From the NCBI GenBank assembly GCA_002395965.1, contig DGVT01000022.1, positions 1-5,423 of the forward strand: 5,423 nt of DNA, read 5' to 3'. The position numbers were made by a program, and so were the translations under genes. Below the pieces are notes generated by a model. The model had not been told where the DNA came from and made no database searches. It was given only the letters and a program-made list of their open reading frames with translations. This document shows positions 1 through 5,372 of this stretch, piece after piece. Every line of letters starts with the position of its first letter. Position 1 is the stretch's first letter. The DNA comes from Porphyromonadaceae bacterium UBA4277. Its GTDB lineage: Bacteria > Bacteroidota > Bacteroidia > Bacteroidales > Muribaculaceae.

Positions 1-2
1 AG

Positions 3-314
3 CAGGCCTACTCGCTGTCACACTCCCTGAGGATGAACTTCGCAAAAGCCACAACAAAGCCTGCAGCAATGCTCAACATGGCACGGTGGTACGACAAGGT
101 CGAGAAAGCAAACATTCCATCTTTTAACGTCATTGCAAAAACGTTCCATGAACATTACAGCGACATACTGAACTTCTACCACAAACGATCAACTAACGCC
201 TCAGCAGAATCGTTCAACTCCAAAATTAAGAGCTTTAGAGGGACTTTGAGAGGAGTGATTGACGAAAAGTTTTTTCTTTTCAGGCTCACAAGGATTTATG
301 CTTGCCCCCACTAA
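3..314 (+). CDS. ISL3-family transposase, C-terminal part (5' end outside window)
   Basis: The reading frame is open from the first base, and the residues before the first internal ATG at 33 (QAYSLSHSLR) continue the family pattern. The true start therefore lies upstream, and this is the last ~104 codons of a protein that is usually about 400 residues or longer. The segment RSTNASAESFNSKIK is the hallmark of the C-terminal catalytic region of ISL3-type DDE transposases in Bacteroidetes. Its glutamate (GAA at 207-209) is the likely third acidic residue of the DDE triad. The family motif then continues through FRGTLRGV and FFLFRLTRIYA, the usual end of these proteins. The enzyme would cut and join IS ends. 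It is convergent with everything else in the window and has no evident functional link to the neighbouring genes. The frame is undamaged in the part seen. Confidence 0.85.
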   Translation, partial: QAYSLSHSLRMNFAKATTKPAAMLNMARWYDKVEKANIPSFNVIAKTFHEHYSDILNFYHKRSTNASAESFNSKIKSFRGTLRGVIDEKFFLFRLTRIYACPH

Positions 315-328
315 TTTTCCGCTGAGCC
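309..328 (-). repeat. Candidate right terminal inverted repeat of the ISL3-like element
   Basis: Read on the minus strand, the sequence just past the transposase begins GGCTCAGCGG and continues as GAAAATTAGTGG across the TAA stop codon (312-314). Placement of the inverted repeat at or over the transposase stop is common in compact insertion sequences. The 8 bases immediately outside, gttaagta (329-336), would be one copy of the 8-bp target duplication that ISL3 elements usually make. The partner copies are outside the window, so this is a tentative boundary call. Confidence 0.3.
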
Positions 329-661
329 GTTAAGTAGTATTTGGAGCGTCTCATGCGAGAGCTGCTCGTGCTCGGTGGCTTGTGATTTGGCTGCCGATGT
401 GGGAACTACAAAAAATCCCTCGTTGCATATTGATGCTCGACGAGGGATTAATCCTAATTGGCAGGTATTGGGCTTGTCGCTCCAAGTATCAGATTGCTTA
501 ATTATTAATTGGGGCGTCTTTTGATTTATTGGCGTATTACTTTGCTTGAATTTTGATGTTGCAAAGTTCGCTAAATAATTGCCCCAAATGGTAGGATTTT
601 TGTGATAAAAATTTGTACTTTTCGGCTGTTTTTCTCTCTGCAGATTTGTATATTTCGCCAT
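311..661 (-). CDS. Doubtful 116-codon open frame, probably not a gene
   Basis: An ATG at 659-661 opens a 116-codon frame ending at the TAA in the transposase stop region. I do not recognise the product. The first half is rich in K, N, T, Q and S with no hydrophobic periodicity, no signal peptide, no membrane segment and no repeated motif. There is no Shine-Dalgarno sequence, only a weakly A-rich leader. Two things argue against it. A strong hairpin followed by a T-run sits inside the frame at 410-449, and the last codons run into what looks like an IS end, so the natural C-terminus would have been replaced by insertion. It does not overlap another gene, so it is listed rather than dropped, but the likelier reading is non-coding or degenerate sequence. 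Confidence 0.15.
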   Translation of the reverse strand: MAKYTNLQREKQPKSTNFYHKNPTIWGNYLANFATSKFKQSNTPINQKTPQLIIKQSDTWSDKPNTCQLGLIPRRASICNEGFFVVPTSAAKSQATEHEQLSHETLQILLNGSAEN

Positions 662-730
662 TTGTTAGTTGGTAAATCTCAGATTAGTAGAGTTGTATGC
701 GGTAAAATGAACTTTTCGTGATGTGGCTTC
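329..730. other. AT-rich intergenic stretch between the IS remnant and the hsp20 terminator
   Basis: About 400 bases hold no convincing gene. The left third (329-450) is more GC-rich and structured: nested GAGC (344-347)/GCTC (364-367) and TCTC (349-352)/GAGA (357-360) complements, then the hairpin listed separately. The rest (450-730) is AT-rich and contains the Bacteroidetes-style phrase tttgatgttgcaaagttcg near 551-569, but no clear -33 TTTG / -7 TAnnTTTG promoter pair was found. It may be old insertion-sequence or repeat-element debris, or the spacer of a lost gene. Confidence 0.5.
410..449 (-). terminator. Hairpin with T-run, terminator-like on the minus strand
   Basis: AATCCCTCG at 414-422 is exactly complementary to CGAGGGATT at 441-449, and the T423-A440 pair extends it to 10 bp. 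Inside, GCAT (425-428) pairs with ATGC (433-436) around an ATTG loop, separated by a small bulge. On the minus strand the stem is followed by TTTTTT and then GTAG, the form of an intrinsic terminator. No gene that it would obviously serve lies directly upstream, because hsp20 already has its own terminator at 731-776. It could be a second stop for read-through, the end of a small RNA, or part of a repeat element. Confidence 0.5.
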
Positions 731-776
731 TTAAATAAAACATCGGGCACATCCATTGCTATGGATGCGCCCGATG
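731..776 (-). terminator. Intrinsic terminator of hsp20
   Basis: CATCGGGC (741-748) pairs with GCCCGATG (769-776). After one A/C mismatch a further 7 bp pair (750-756 with 761-767), closing on a TGCT loop. On the minus strand the stem is followed by TTTTATTTAA, the expected U-rich tail. It begins 25 bases past the hsp20 stop codon and is oriented correctly to end that transcript. The plus-strand side lacks a T-run, so it should not work well in the other direction. Confidence 0.85.
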
Positions 777-801
777 CTGTGCTCATGAATTCGGTTTTTG
801 C

Positions 802-1242
802 TTAGCTGATTTCGATGACCTTGCTTTCTTTCTTGAGCTCGGCTGTGCTCTTCTTTGGCAAGATCACTTTCAGCACGCCGTTATCGACGCTGGCAGCAAT
901 CTTCTCTCGATCTACGTCGTCGGGCAAGAGCAGTGTCTGGTGGAACTTAGTGTAAGAGAACTCGCGGCGCAGGTAGTGTTCGTCTTCCTTTTCGCCTTCT
1001 TTTTTCTCGATCTTCTTTTCCAAATCCACAACCAGGTTCTCTTCTTCGTCAAGGGTAACCTTGAAGTCTTCCTTGGTCATGCCCGGTGCGGCAAGCTCAA
1101 CGTCATATTCGTTGCTCTTTTCAATCACGTTGATAGCAGGTGCTGTTGTGTTAATCTTTGGCAGGTTTGTGAAATAGTCGGTGTCAAATAGGTCGTTAAA
1201 CACGCTTGGTAACCAGTTTTGATTTCTACTTGTAAGATACAT
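802..1242 (-). CDS. hsp20: Small heat-shock protein, Hsp20/alpha-crystallin family
   Basis: A 146-residue ATP-independent chaperone of the cytoplasm, of usual length for bacterial small heat-shock proteins. It would bind unfolding proteins and hold them for refolding by DnaK/ClpB-type machines. The short N-terminal arm (about 1-33) carries the hydrophobic patch WLPSVFNDLF. The alpha-crystallin domain spans about 34-130, beginning APAINVIE, passing through the conserved VELAAPGM, and closing with the family signature ASVDNGVLKVILPK (117-130). The charged stretch around 75-88 (EKKIEKKEGEKEDE) falls where the dimerisation loop lies. The tail ends in an I-x-I motif (IEI, 143-145) that normally docks into a neighbouring subunit for oligomer assembly. 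The ATG at 1240-1242 is fixed by a perfect AGGAGG 8 bases upstream. It appears to be monocistronic, with its own terminator (731-776) and a candidate sigma-54 promoter (1318-1333). No terminator separates it from the operon upstream, so some read-through into it is possible. Confidence 0.97.
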   Translation of the reverse strand: MYLTSRNQNWLPSVFNDLFDTDYFTNLPKINTTAPAINVIEKSNEYDVELAAPGMTKEDFKVTLDEEENLVVDLEKKIEKKEGEKEDEHYLRREFSYTKFHQTLLLPDDVDREKIAASVDNGVLKVILPKKSTAELKKESKVIEIS

Positions 1243-1250
1243 AATTGTTT

Positions 1251-1256
1251 CCTCCT
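1251..1256 (-). promoter_or_regulatory. Full-consensus Shine-Dalgarno site of hsp20
   Basis: The minus strand reads AGGAGG, then 8 bases (AAACAATT), then the ATG. This is the only full-consensus ribosome binding site in the window. The starts of the efflux genes have A-rich or undistinguished leaders, as is usual in Bacteroidetes. It settles the hsp20 start and suggests efficient translation of this message. Confidence 0.85.
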
Positions 1257-1317
1257 ATTTTTTAAGTTTTACATTTCTTGTTGATTTGGTTGCTTTCGCA
1301 ATCCGCAATAAGTAAAT

Positions 1318-1333
1318 GCAAATCTGGTGCCAA
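1318..1333 (-). promoter_or_regulatory. Candidate sigma-54 (-24/-12) promoter of hsp20
   Basis: Read on the minus strand the site is TTGGCACCAGATTTGC followed by A. The sigma-54 consensus is YTGGCACG-N4-TTGCW. Here the -24 element TTGGCAC and the -12 element TTGC(A) are both intact, and the invariant GG and GC are separated by exactly 10 bases; the one departure from the core is C instead of G after GGCAC. The predicted start is about 12 bases downstream, near 1306, giving a leader of roughly 60 nt with the AGGAGG close to its end. I see no equally good Bacteroidetes housekeeping promoter (-33 TTTG, -7 TAnnTTTG) in the 160-base gap, although TAATTTAC just upstream is a partial -7 match. Confidence 0.6.
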
Positions 1334-1354
1334 GTAAATTAATATTAGAAAAAG

Positions 1355-1421
1355 CGACAAAATGACATGTGAAGCTGACAAAACGGCCTGTGTGGCGAAT
1401 TGTTACTGACAAAATGGCATA
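1355..1421 (-). repeat. Three imperfect direct repeats upstream of hsp20, likely activator sites
   Basis: On the minus strand three 15-base boxes share the pattern YAKGYCRTTTTGTCR with 10 invariant positions: TATGCCATTTTGTCA (1421-1407), CAGGCCGTTTTGTCA (1390-1376) and CATGTCATTTTGTCG (1369-1355). The plus-strand starts 1355, 1376 and 1407 are 21 and 31 bases apart, near two and three turns of B-DNA, so the same helix face would be presented. Each box resembles a tandem half-site TGYCR-N3-TGTCR. Relative to a start near 1306 they fall at about -50 to -115, the usual zone for enhancer-binding activators of sigma-54 promoters. The farthest box encodes the last residues of the acetyltransferase. 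The binding protein is unknown. Confidence 0.55.
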
Positions 1422-1918
1422 CACTTTTGAAAGGCGAGGCGTTCGGCTCCGTCGGCAAGGTAGATGATGCCGCAGTAGGTGAAGCCGTGTTTTTTTAGCA
1501 GGTGCCGCATGATCACGTTGTCGCGGTGTGTGTCGATGCGAATGTTATCGGTAAAGCTGAAGCAGTAGTCAATAATCTCTTTTAGAATGCCTTTGCGGCT
1601 TGGGCTTCCGGCTATGCGGTGAATAACGTAGTAGGGTGCTTCGTTGAGCCATTGCCCTTGATATATCTTATTGTATGTGGGCTCGGGGCTGGGTATGAAG
1701 GCAAATGTGGCCACTACCTGTCGGTTTTCTTCCATGACGTAGCTGTGCCCGTGCGCAATATCGTTTTCAAAGACTTCCTTAGAGGGGTATCCGTTGATCC
1801 ACTGGTTCATATTTCCGCAGCTGCGCATTGTGAGCCGTGCCTGGTCGGCAAGCTCCAGCAGCCGAGGCAGGTCGCTCGGTGCTGATTTCCTGAACGATAC
1901 TTCAGACGGTGATTTCAT
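1403..1918 (-). CDS. GNAT-family N-acetyltransferase
   Basis: A 171-residue cytoplasmic protein of the GCN5-related acetyltransferase superfamily, which moves an acetyl group from acetyl-CoA to an amine; the substrate cannot be predicted. The N-terminal FRKSAPSDLPRLLELADQAR (9-28) is the usual first strand and helix. The segment GHSYVMEENRQVVATFAFI (57-75) supplies the central strands. HRIAGSPSRKGILKEIIDYC (100-119) holds the acetyl-CoA binding region (motif A), and the stretch ending MRHLLKKHGFTYCGIIY (137-153) is motif B, in which the HGF turn is typical. This overall pattern, including the NQW and GYPS residues near 38-46, matches a GNAT subgroup common in Bacteroidales. Its ATG overlaps the TGA of the preceding permease gene as ATGA, so it is the last gene of the efflux operon and probably translated by coupling. 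Modification of an exported compound or simple co-transcription are both possible. Confidence 0.93.
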   Translation of the reverse strand: MKSPSEVSFRKSAPSDLPRLLELADQARLTMRSCGNMNQWINGYPSKEVFENDIAHGHSYVMEENRQVVATFAFIPSPEPTYNKIYQGQWLNEAPYYVIHRIAGSPSRKGILKEIIDYCFSFTDNIRIDTHRDNVIMRHLLKKHGFTYCGIIYLADGAERLAFQKCMPFCQ

Positions 1919-3144
1919 CCCACGCCATTTTTAATGATGTCGTAGCGCTGCAGTGCATTGGGGTCGGCGGCTGCTTTCTTTTGCCAGTGGCGGTAGCGCG
2001 GACGGCTCACGAAGCGCTCCACGCCATAAGCCAGCAAAAAGAATACGCCACATTGCAGCCAAAGCATGTAGAAATAGTGTGATATCTGGTTCAGAGTGGC
2101 TCCGCTGCTTTGCATCAGCACATAGCCGTTACTCATCCATGTGCTGGGCACGCAGTCGCCAATCACATACCAGAACCGGCTCATGGCAAAGCGAGGCCAT
2201 GACACGCCCAGCAAGAACACGAAAATCACCGAAGTGTAGGCCAGCATCAGGAACACACTTTCGCGCTCGTTGATGAACGCTTGCAGCGTCTGTCCCATGA
2301 ACGAAACGGCTATAATGAACGGAACGGCCAGGGCTACCGAGTGCAGCAAGTTGGCATTTTGCGGGAAATCGAAGATCATGGGTGTGAAGTGCAGCACATA
2401 CACTACCGGCACGACATATACCACTTGGTGGCACATCATTTTGCCGATGAGTGTGGCACAAATGCCTGCCGGCTCCTCCATGGGGTCGTAGCCTCTGTTG
2501 CGGCGCCGGCGCTCGATGCTGCCGCCATGTAGCATGCCGATGCCTAATAGCATGCTCTGCTGTATGACCAGTGGCAAGATAAACAGTAGCACGGCCGAAG
2601 CCATACCCATGGCAGTGTTGCCTATGGGTATCTGCCGGTTCTGTATGAGTCCTATTCCGCCGTAGGTGAATGGCGCGAGGCGCTTTTTCTGCAACTCACC
2701 GCCCATTTCCTGTGTGACGTTGGTCATGGCCATGAGCATGCTCTTGTAGCGGAACATCACGCTCATGTCGCAATACATCGACACATGGCCCTGCTGGCCG
2801 CGTGCCACGCATTGCGAGAAGTCGCGCGGAATGTACACAATGCTATAGCATTTCTTGCGGTACATCAGTTCGCGGGCTTCTTGCATGTTGGCTGCATAGG
2901 AGATGATTCTCACTTCGGGTGTGGCATCGAGCCTGCGAGCCAGCTCGCGCGATGCCTGTGTGCGGCAGTAGTCAACCACCACGATGGGCATGTTGCGCTC
3001 GGTCTCGGTGTTATAAATGATGGAGTATAATGCCGGATACACGGCACACAGCACGAAGAAGAAGATTACCACCCCTTCGTCACGCAGCACGAGCCTGAAC
3101 TCTCGCCACCACACACGATATACTTCAAGAAGCCACTGTTTCAC
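1915..3144 (-). CDS. ABC-2 type transporter permease (YhhJ/YbhR-like), second of a pair
   Basis: A 409-residue inner-membrane protein with the ABC-2 permease layout: a first membrane helix (about 24-46), a large extracytoplasmic domain (about 47-178), and a cluster of helices near 181-206, 231-252, 268-285, 296-314 and 368-385, ending in a basic cytoplasmic tail. The start of the soluble domain, MPIVVVDYCRTQASRELARR (52-71), matches the 'P-V-VVD-D-S-SR-L-R-L' pattern of permeases that work with HlyD-type adaptors. It would form a heterodimeric export channel with the permease encoded just upstream. The start codon is GTG (3142-3144): an in-frame TAA lies three codons upstream, and the next Met (residue 52) would remove the first helix. 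It begins 17 bases after the previous stop. No fused ATPase domain (Walker A or ABC signature) is present. The exported substrate is unknown; drugs, lipids and small metabolites are candidates. Confidence 0.93.
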   Translation of the reverse strand: MKQWLLEVYRVWWREFRLVLRDEGVVIFFFVLCAVYPALYSIIYNTETERNMPIVVVDYCRTQASRELARRLDATPEVRIISYAANMQEARELMYRKKCYSIVYIPRDFSQCVARGQQGHVSMYCDMSVMFRYKSMLMAMTNVTQEMGGELQKKRLAPFTYGGIGLIQNRQIPIGNTAMGMASAVLLFILPLVIQQSMLLGIGMLHGGSIERRRRNRGYDPMEEPAGICATLIGKMMCHQVVYVVPVVYVLHFTPMIFDFPQNANLLHSVALAVPFIIAVSFMGQTLQAFINERESVFLMLAYTSVIFVFLLGVSWPRFAMSRFWYVIGDCVPSTWMSNGYVLMQSSGATLNQISHYFYMLWLQCGVFFLLAYGVERFVSRPRYRHWQKKAAADPNALQRYDIIKNGVG

Positions 3145-3161
3145 TTTCGGTTATAGTTTGT

Positions 3162-4328
3162 TTAGGGCACATAGATGGGATTCATGCACTGGTGCTTAAT
3201 GCGCCAGGAGAAAATGAGCGGCAGTATGATGAAGCCCACGAGTGCAGCATAATATACACGTGAATAATACAGGTCGATGCCGTTGATAGCCTGATCGACT
3301 GAGAGCAGGAAATAATACTTGATGGGCACCATGTAGCCTATTGCCGCCACCCAGGGGTAGAGCGACTCCTCCGGCATTGAGAAAGCGCAGAACGAGAAGG
3401 AGAGCATGCCCATCAGGGTGCACAATGTGGATCCGAATCGGAAGTTTGGTGTGAAGCAATACATCAGCACGGCAAAGCCCTGATTGGCCATTACCAGTAG
3501 CGGCATCGCCAGCAGCATGTGCCATGGGTTGCAATTCAGCGGTAATCCATACACTCTATACATCATCCACTGTACAAACCAGCCCACGGCCGTGAACAGC
3601 ACGGTGTGTGGGATTAACTTGGCGGTGATGGCAAGCACCATGTTGTCGCCGGCCACGGCCAGCCACTGCCGGCACAGTCCGCTCTTGAGTTCGCTTCCCA
3701 AGGTGAATGCCGTGACCATGAGAATCATCAGAGCAAAAAAGCAGGGAACGAACGATGAACTCAGGTAGTAGTTATAATTGAGCCAAGGGTTGGCAGGCAT
3801 GTGCTCGTGGGTGGCATAGGGTTGCATGGTGGCCATTATGGCCTGATTAGGCAGGCCCACGGTGCGCAGAACGGTCTGCACGACACCGGCTTTGGTGAGC
3901 AGTGAGATGGTCTTGAAGCCTTTATATTGCATCGATGCCGGCGCAAAATAGCTGTAGTTGACATAGTAGCTCACTGTGGGCTCCTTGCCGCTGAGTATGG
4001 ATTGCTGCATGTCTTCGGGGATGAAGTAAAATCCCAAAATCTCTCCATTTTGCACCGCTAATTTTGCTTGCTTGAAATCTTTGAAGTGCCGCTTGACGCT
4101 CACTTGCTCCATGGCGTCGAGCACGCGCACCAGCTTGCGCGACATGTCGGAATCGTCAAGATCCACCACTCCCACCGGCACATCCCTCACGGCCCCGGCC
4201 TTCATCATGTCCATAATCGCCCAGCATCCCAATATTGGCACTATCACCATCATCAGGAAATACATGGGTCGGCGCACCAGTTGCACCATTCCACGCTTGA
4301 ACGATTCTTTGAAATAAAATTTCAGCAT
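3162..4328 (-). CDS. ABC-2 type transporter permease, first of a pair
   Basis: A 388-residue inner-membrane protein, paralogous in layout to the permease downstream. From the chosen start, a membrane helix at about 22-42 (with MVIVPILGCWAIM) is followed by a soluble extracytoplasmic domain (about 43-180) opening with PVGVVDLDDSDMSRKLVR (51-68), the ABC-2 signature of YhhJ-like proteins. Helices follow near 182-202, 220-245, 260-280, 290-308, 318-335 and 350-373. Two unlike half-transporters in tandem after an HlyD gene is the YhiI/YhhJ and YbhG/YbhS/YbhR arrangement. The frame can be opened at a TTG at 4353-4355, but the ATG at 4326-4328 is preferred: TTG starts are rare in this group, and MLKFYFKESFKRG is a normal N-terminus for the family. 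It starts 33 bases after the HlyD stop (6 if TTG were used). No nucleotide-binding domain is present. Confidence 0.92.
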   Translation of the reverse strand: MLKFYFKESFKRGMVQLVRRPMYFLMMVIVPILGCWAIMDMMKAGAVRDVPVGVVDLDDSDMSRKLVRVLDAMEQVSVKRHFKDFKQAKLAVQNGEILGFYFIPEDMQQSILSGKEPTVSYYVNYSYFAPASMQYKGFKTISLLTKAGVVQTVLRTVGLPNQAIMATMQPYATHEHMPANPWLNYNYYLSSSFVPCFFALMILMVTAFTLGSELKSGLCRQWLAVAGDNMVLAITAKLIPHTVLFTAVGWFVQWMMYRVYGLPLNCNPWHMLLAMPLLVMANQGFAVLMYCFTPNFRFGSTLCTLMGMLSFSFCAFSMPEESLYPWVAAIGYMVPIKYYFLLSVDQAINGIDLYYSRVYYAALVGFIILPLIFSWRIKHQCMNPIYVP

Positions 4329-4361
4329 AACGACCGGCAGAAAAAAATTGGTCAATCAGAT

Positions 4362-5372
4362 TTACTCTTTCAGGATGACGCTCATTCCGGGTCGGAAGTT
4401 GTCGAGTGTTTCCATTGGGCGTGCTTTGACCTCAAAGGTCTTGCTGTCGTAGTCGCCATAAGCCTTTGTTGCCTGCCAGGCGGCGTAGCTGCCCATGTCG
4501 TGGATGTAGAAGATCTTGAGCTTTGTCTGCTTGTTGTTCAGCGCCGGAATGGTCACGTTGATTTCCTTGCCCATTGGCAGGTCGTTGAGCAGCTCTTCGC
4601 GCACACTGAATGTCACCCACATGTCGTTGAGCTTTGAAATGGACATGATGGGTGTTCCCATTGCCACGAGCTCACCCTCTTGCGGGTAGATTTCGCTCAC
4701 TTCACCGTCGCATGGAGCCACGAGATACTGGTCTTCGAGCAGCGACTGCACCTCCATGACCGAGCCTCGGGCGGCATTGGCCATGCTCTGGCTGGCCATC
4801 TTGTCTTCGCGCTGAGCACCATTGACGGCCATGTCATATTGTGACTTGGCAGCGGCCACCTGCGCCGTAGCAGCATCGAAGGCTGCCTTGGCCTCGTCGC
4901 GTTTTTGCTCGGTGATGACCCCTTGCTCATAGAGGCTCTGCATGCGCTGATAGGTCTTGCGGGCAATGGTTTCGGCGGCTTGAGCCTGTTGTAGCATGCT
5001 CTGGGCGCCTTTCTTCAGCTCATCGCGTGTGCCGCGGTCCACCTTGGCAGTCTGCGCCGCAGCTGCATTCTGCATCGATTGTGCCTGATAGAGCTTGGCA
5101 TCGACTGTGGATGAATAAATCTTGGCCAGTGTGTCGCCCTTGTGCACGTAGTCGCCGGGTTTGACAAATAATTGCTCAACGCGACCGGGAAGCTTCCCGC
5201 TCACGCGCACGGCGTCGCAGTCGGCCTGACCTTGAGTGACAGTGTTGTCGGGCTTGATGAGTAGTATGCCCACAATGGCAATACAAGCCACCACAATGGC
5301 AAAGATTGCCAGTGCAGCCAGCAAGGCTTTGTCTTTTTTGCGGACTTCGGTCCGGTGTTCGTAATTCTCCAT
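4362..5372 (-). CDS. HlyD-family membrane fusion protein (periplasmic efflux adaptor)
   Basis: A 336-residue adaptor anchored in the inner membrane. It bridges the permease pair to a TolC-like outer-membrane channel in a tripartite exporter. After a charged cytoplasmic start there is one membrane helix (about 17-39). The split lipoyl/biotinyl domain follows: VSGKLPGRVEQLFVKPGDYV (57-76) with HKGDTLAKI for the first half, and VAPCDGEVSEIYPQEGELV (218-236) for the second. Between them an Ala/Gln/Lys-rich alpha-helical hairpin (about 90-213) would reach toward TolC; ARKTYQRMQSLYEQGVITEQ (137-156) is the typical turn region. The C-terminal beta-barrel (about 250-334) ends in FRPGMSVILKE, a standard family ending. 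Length is typical for the YbhG/YhiI/EmrA-like group. The ATG at 5370-5372 is preceded by an A-rich leader rather than a Shine-Dalgarno site. It is the first operon gene in view; a TolC gene or regulator may lie beyond the window edge. Confidence 0.95.
   Translation of the reverse strand: MENYEHRTEVRKKDKALLAALAIFAIVVACIAIVGILLIKPDNTVTQGQADCDAVRVSGKLPGRVEQLFVKPGDYVHKGDTLAKIYSSTVDAKLYQAQSMQNAAAAQTAKVDRGTRDELKKGAQSMLQQAQAAETIARKTYQRMQSLYEQGVITEQKRDEAKAAFDAATAQVAAAKSQYDMAVNGAQREDKMASQSMANAARGSVMEVQSLLEDQYLVAPCDGEVSEIYPQEGELVAMGTPIMSISKLNDMWVTFSVREELLNDLPMGKEINVTIPALNNKQTKLKIFYIHDMGSYAAWQATKAYGDYDSKTFEVKARPMETLDNFRPGMSVILKE

Larger units (their letters stand above)
1..328 (+). mobile_element. Right-hand remnant of an ISL3-family insertion sequence
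   Basis: The window opens inside an insertion sequence. Its only visible content is the C-terminal part of a DDE transposase and, overlapping the stop codon, a probable right terminal inverted repeat. On the minus strand this end begins GGCTCAGCGG, and ISL3-family ends commonly begin with GG(C/G)TC. The outer boundary at 328 is inferred from that resemblance alone, because the left end needed for comparison is outside the window. Whether the element is complete upstream cannot be judged here. Confidence 0.5.

Noticed and set aside
940..1191. A plus-strand open frame with a phenylalanine-rich stretch inside hsp20
   Set aside because: The apparent hydrophobic run is the antisense of the Lys/Glu-rich segment of the Hsp20 protein. 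There is no ribosome binding site and no family resemblance.
1257..1402. CIRCE/HrcA operator or classical sigma-32 promoter for hsp20
   Set aside because: No TTAGCACTC-N9-GAGTGCTAA inverted repeat and no CTTGAA...CCCCAT-type elements were found in this gap.
1354..1422. Possible CRISPR-like or tandem-repeat array from the three TTTTGTCA boxes
   Set aside because: There are only three short imperfect copies with unequal spacing (21 and 31 bases) and no spacer structure. Their position upstream of a promoter fits protein-binding sites.
2129..2461. Minus-strand open frame in another frame within the second permease gene
   Set aside because: It lies wholly inside a well-supported permease gene in the same direction but a different frame, and has no recognisable features.
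4068..4637. A 189-codon plus-strand open frame opposite the HlyD/permease junction
   Set aside because: It spans the end of the HlyD gene and the start of the permease gene on the other strand. Its His-rich product shows no domain, and both minus-strand genes are clear family members, so it is an antisense shadow.
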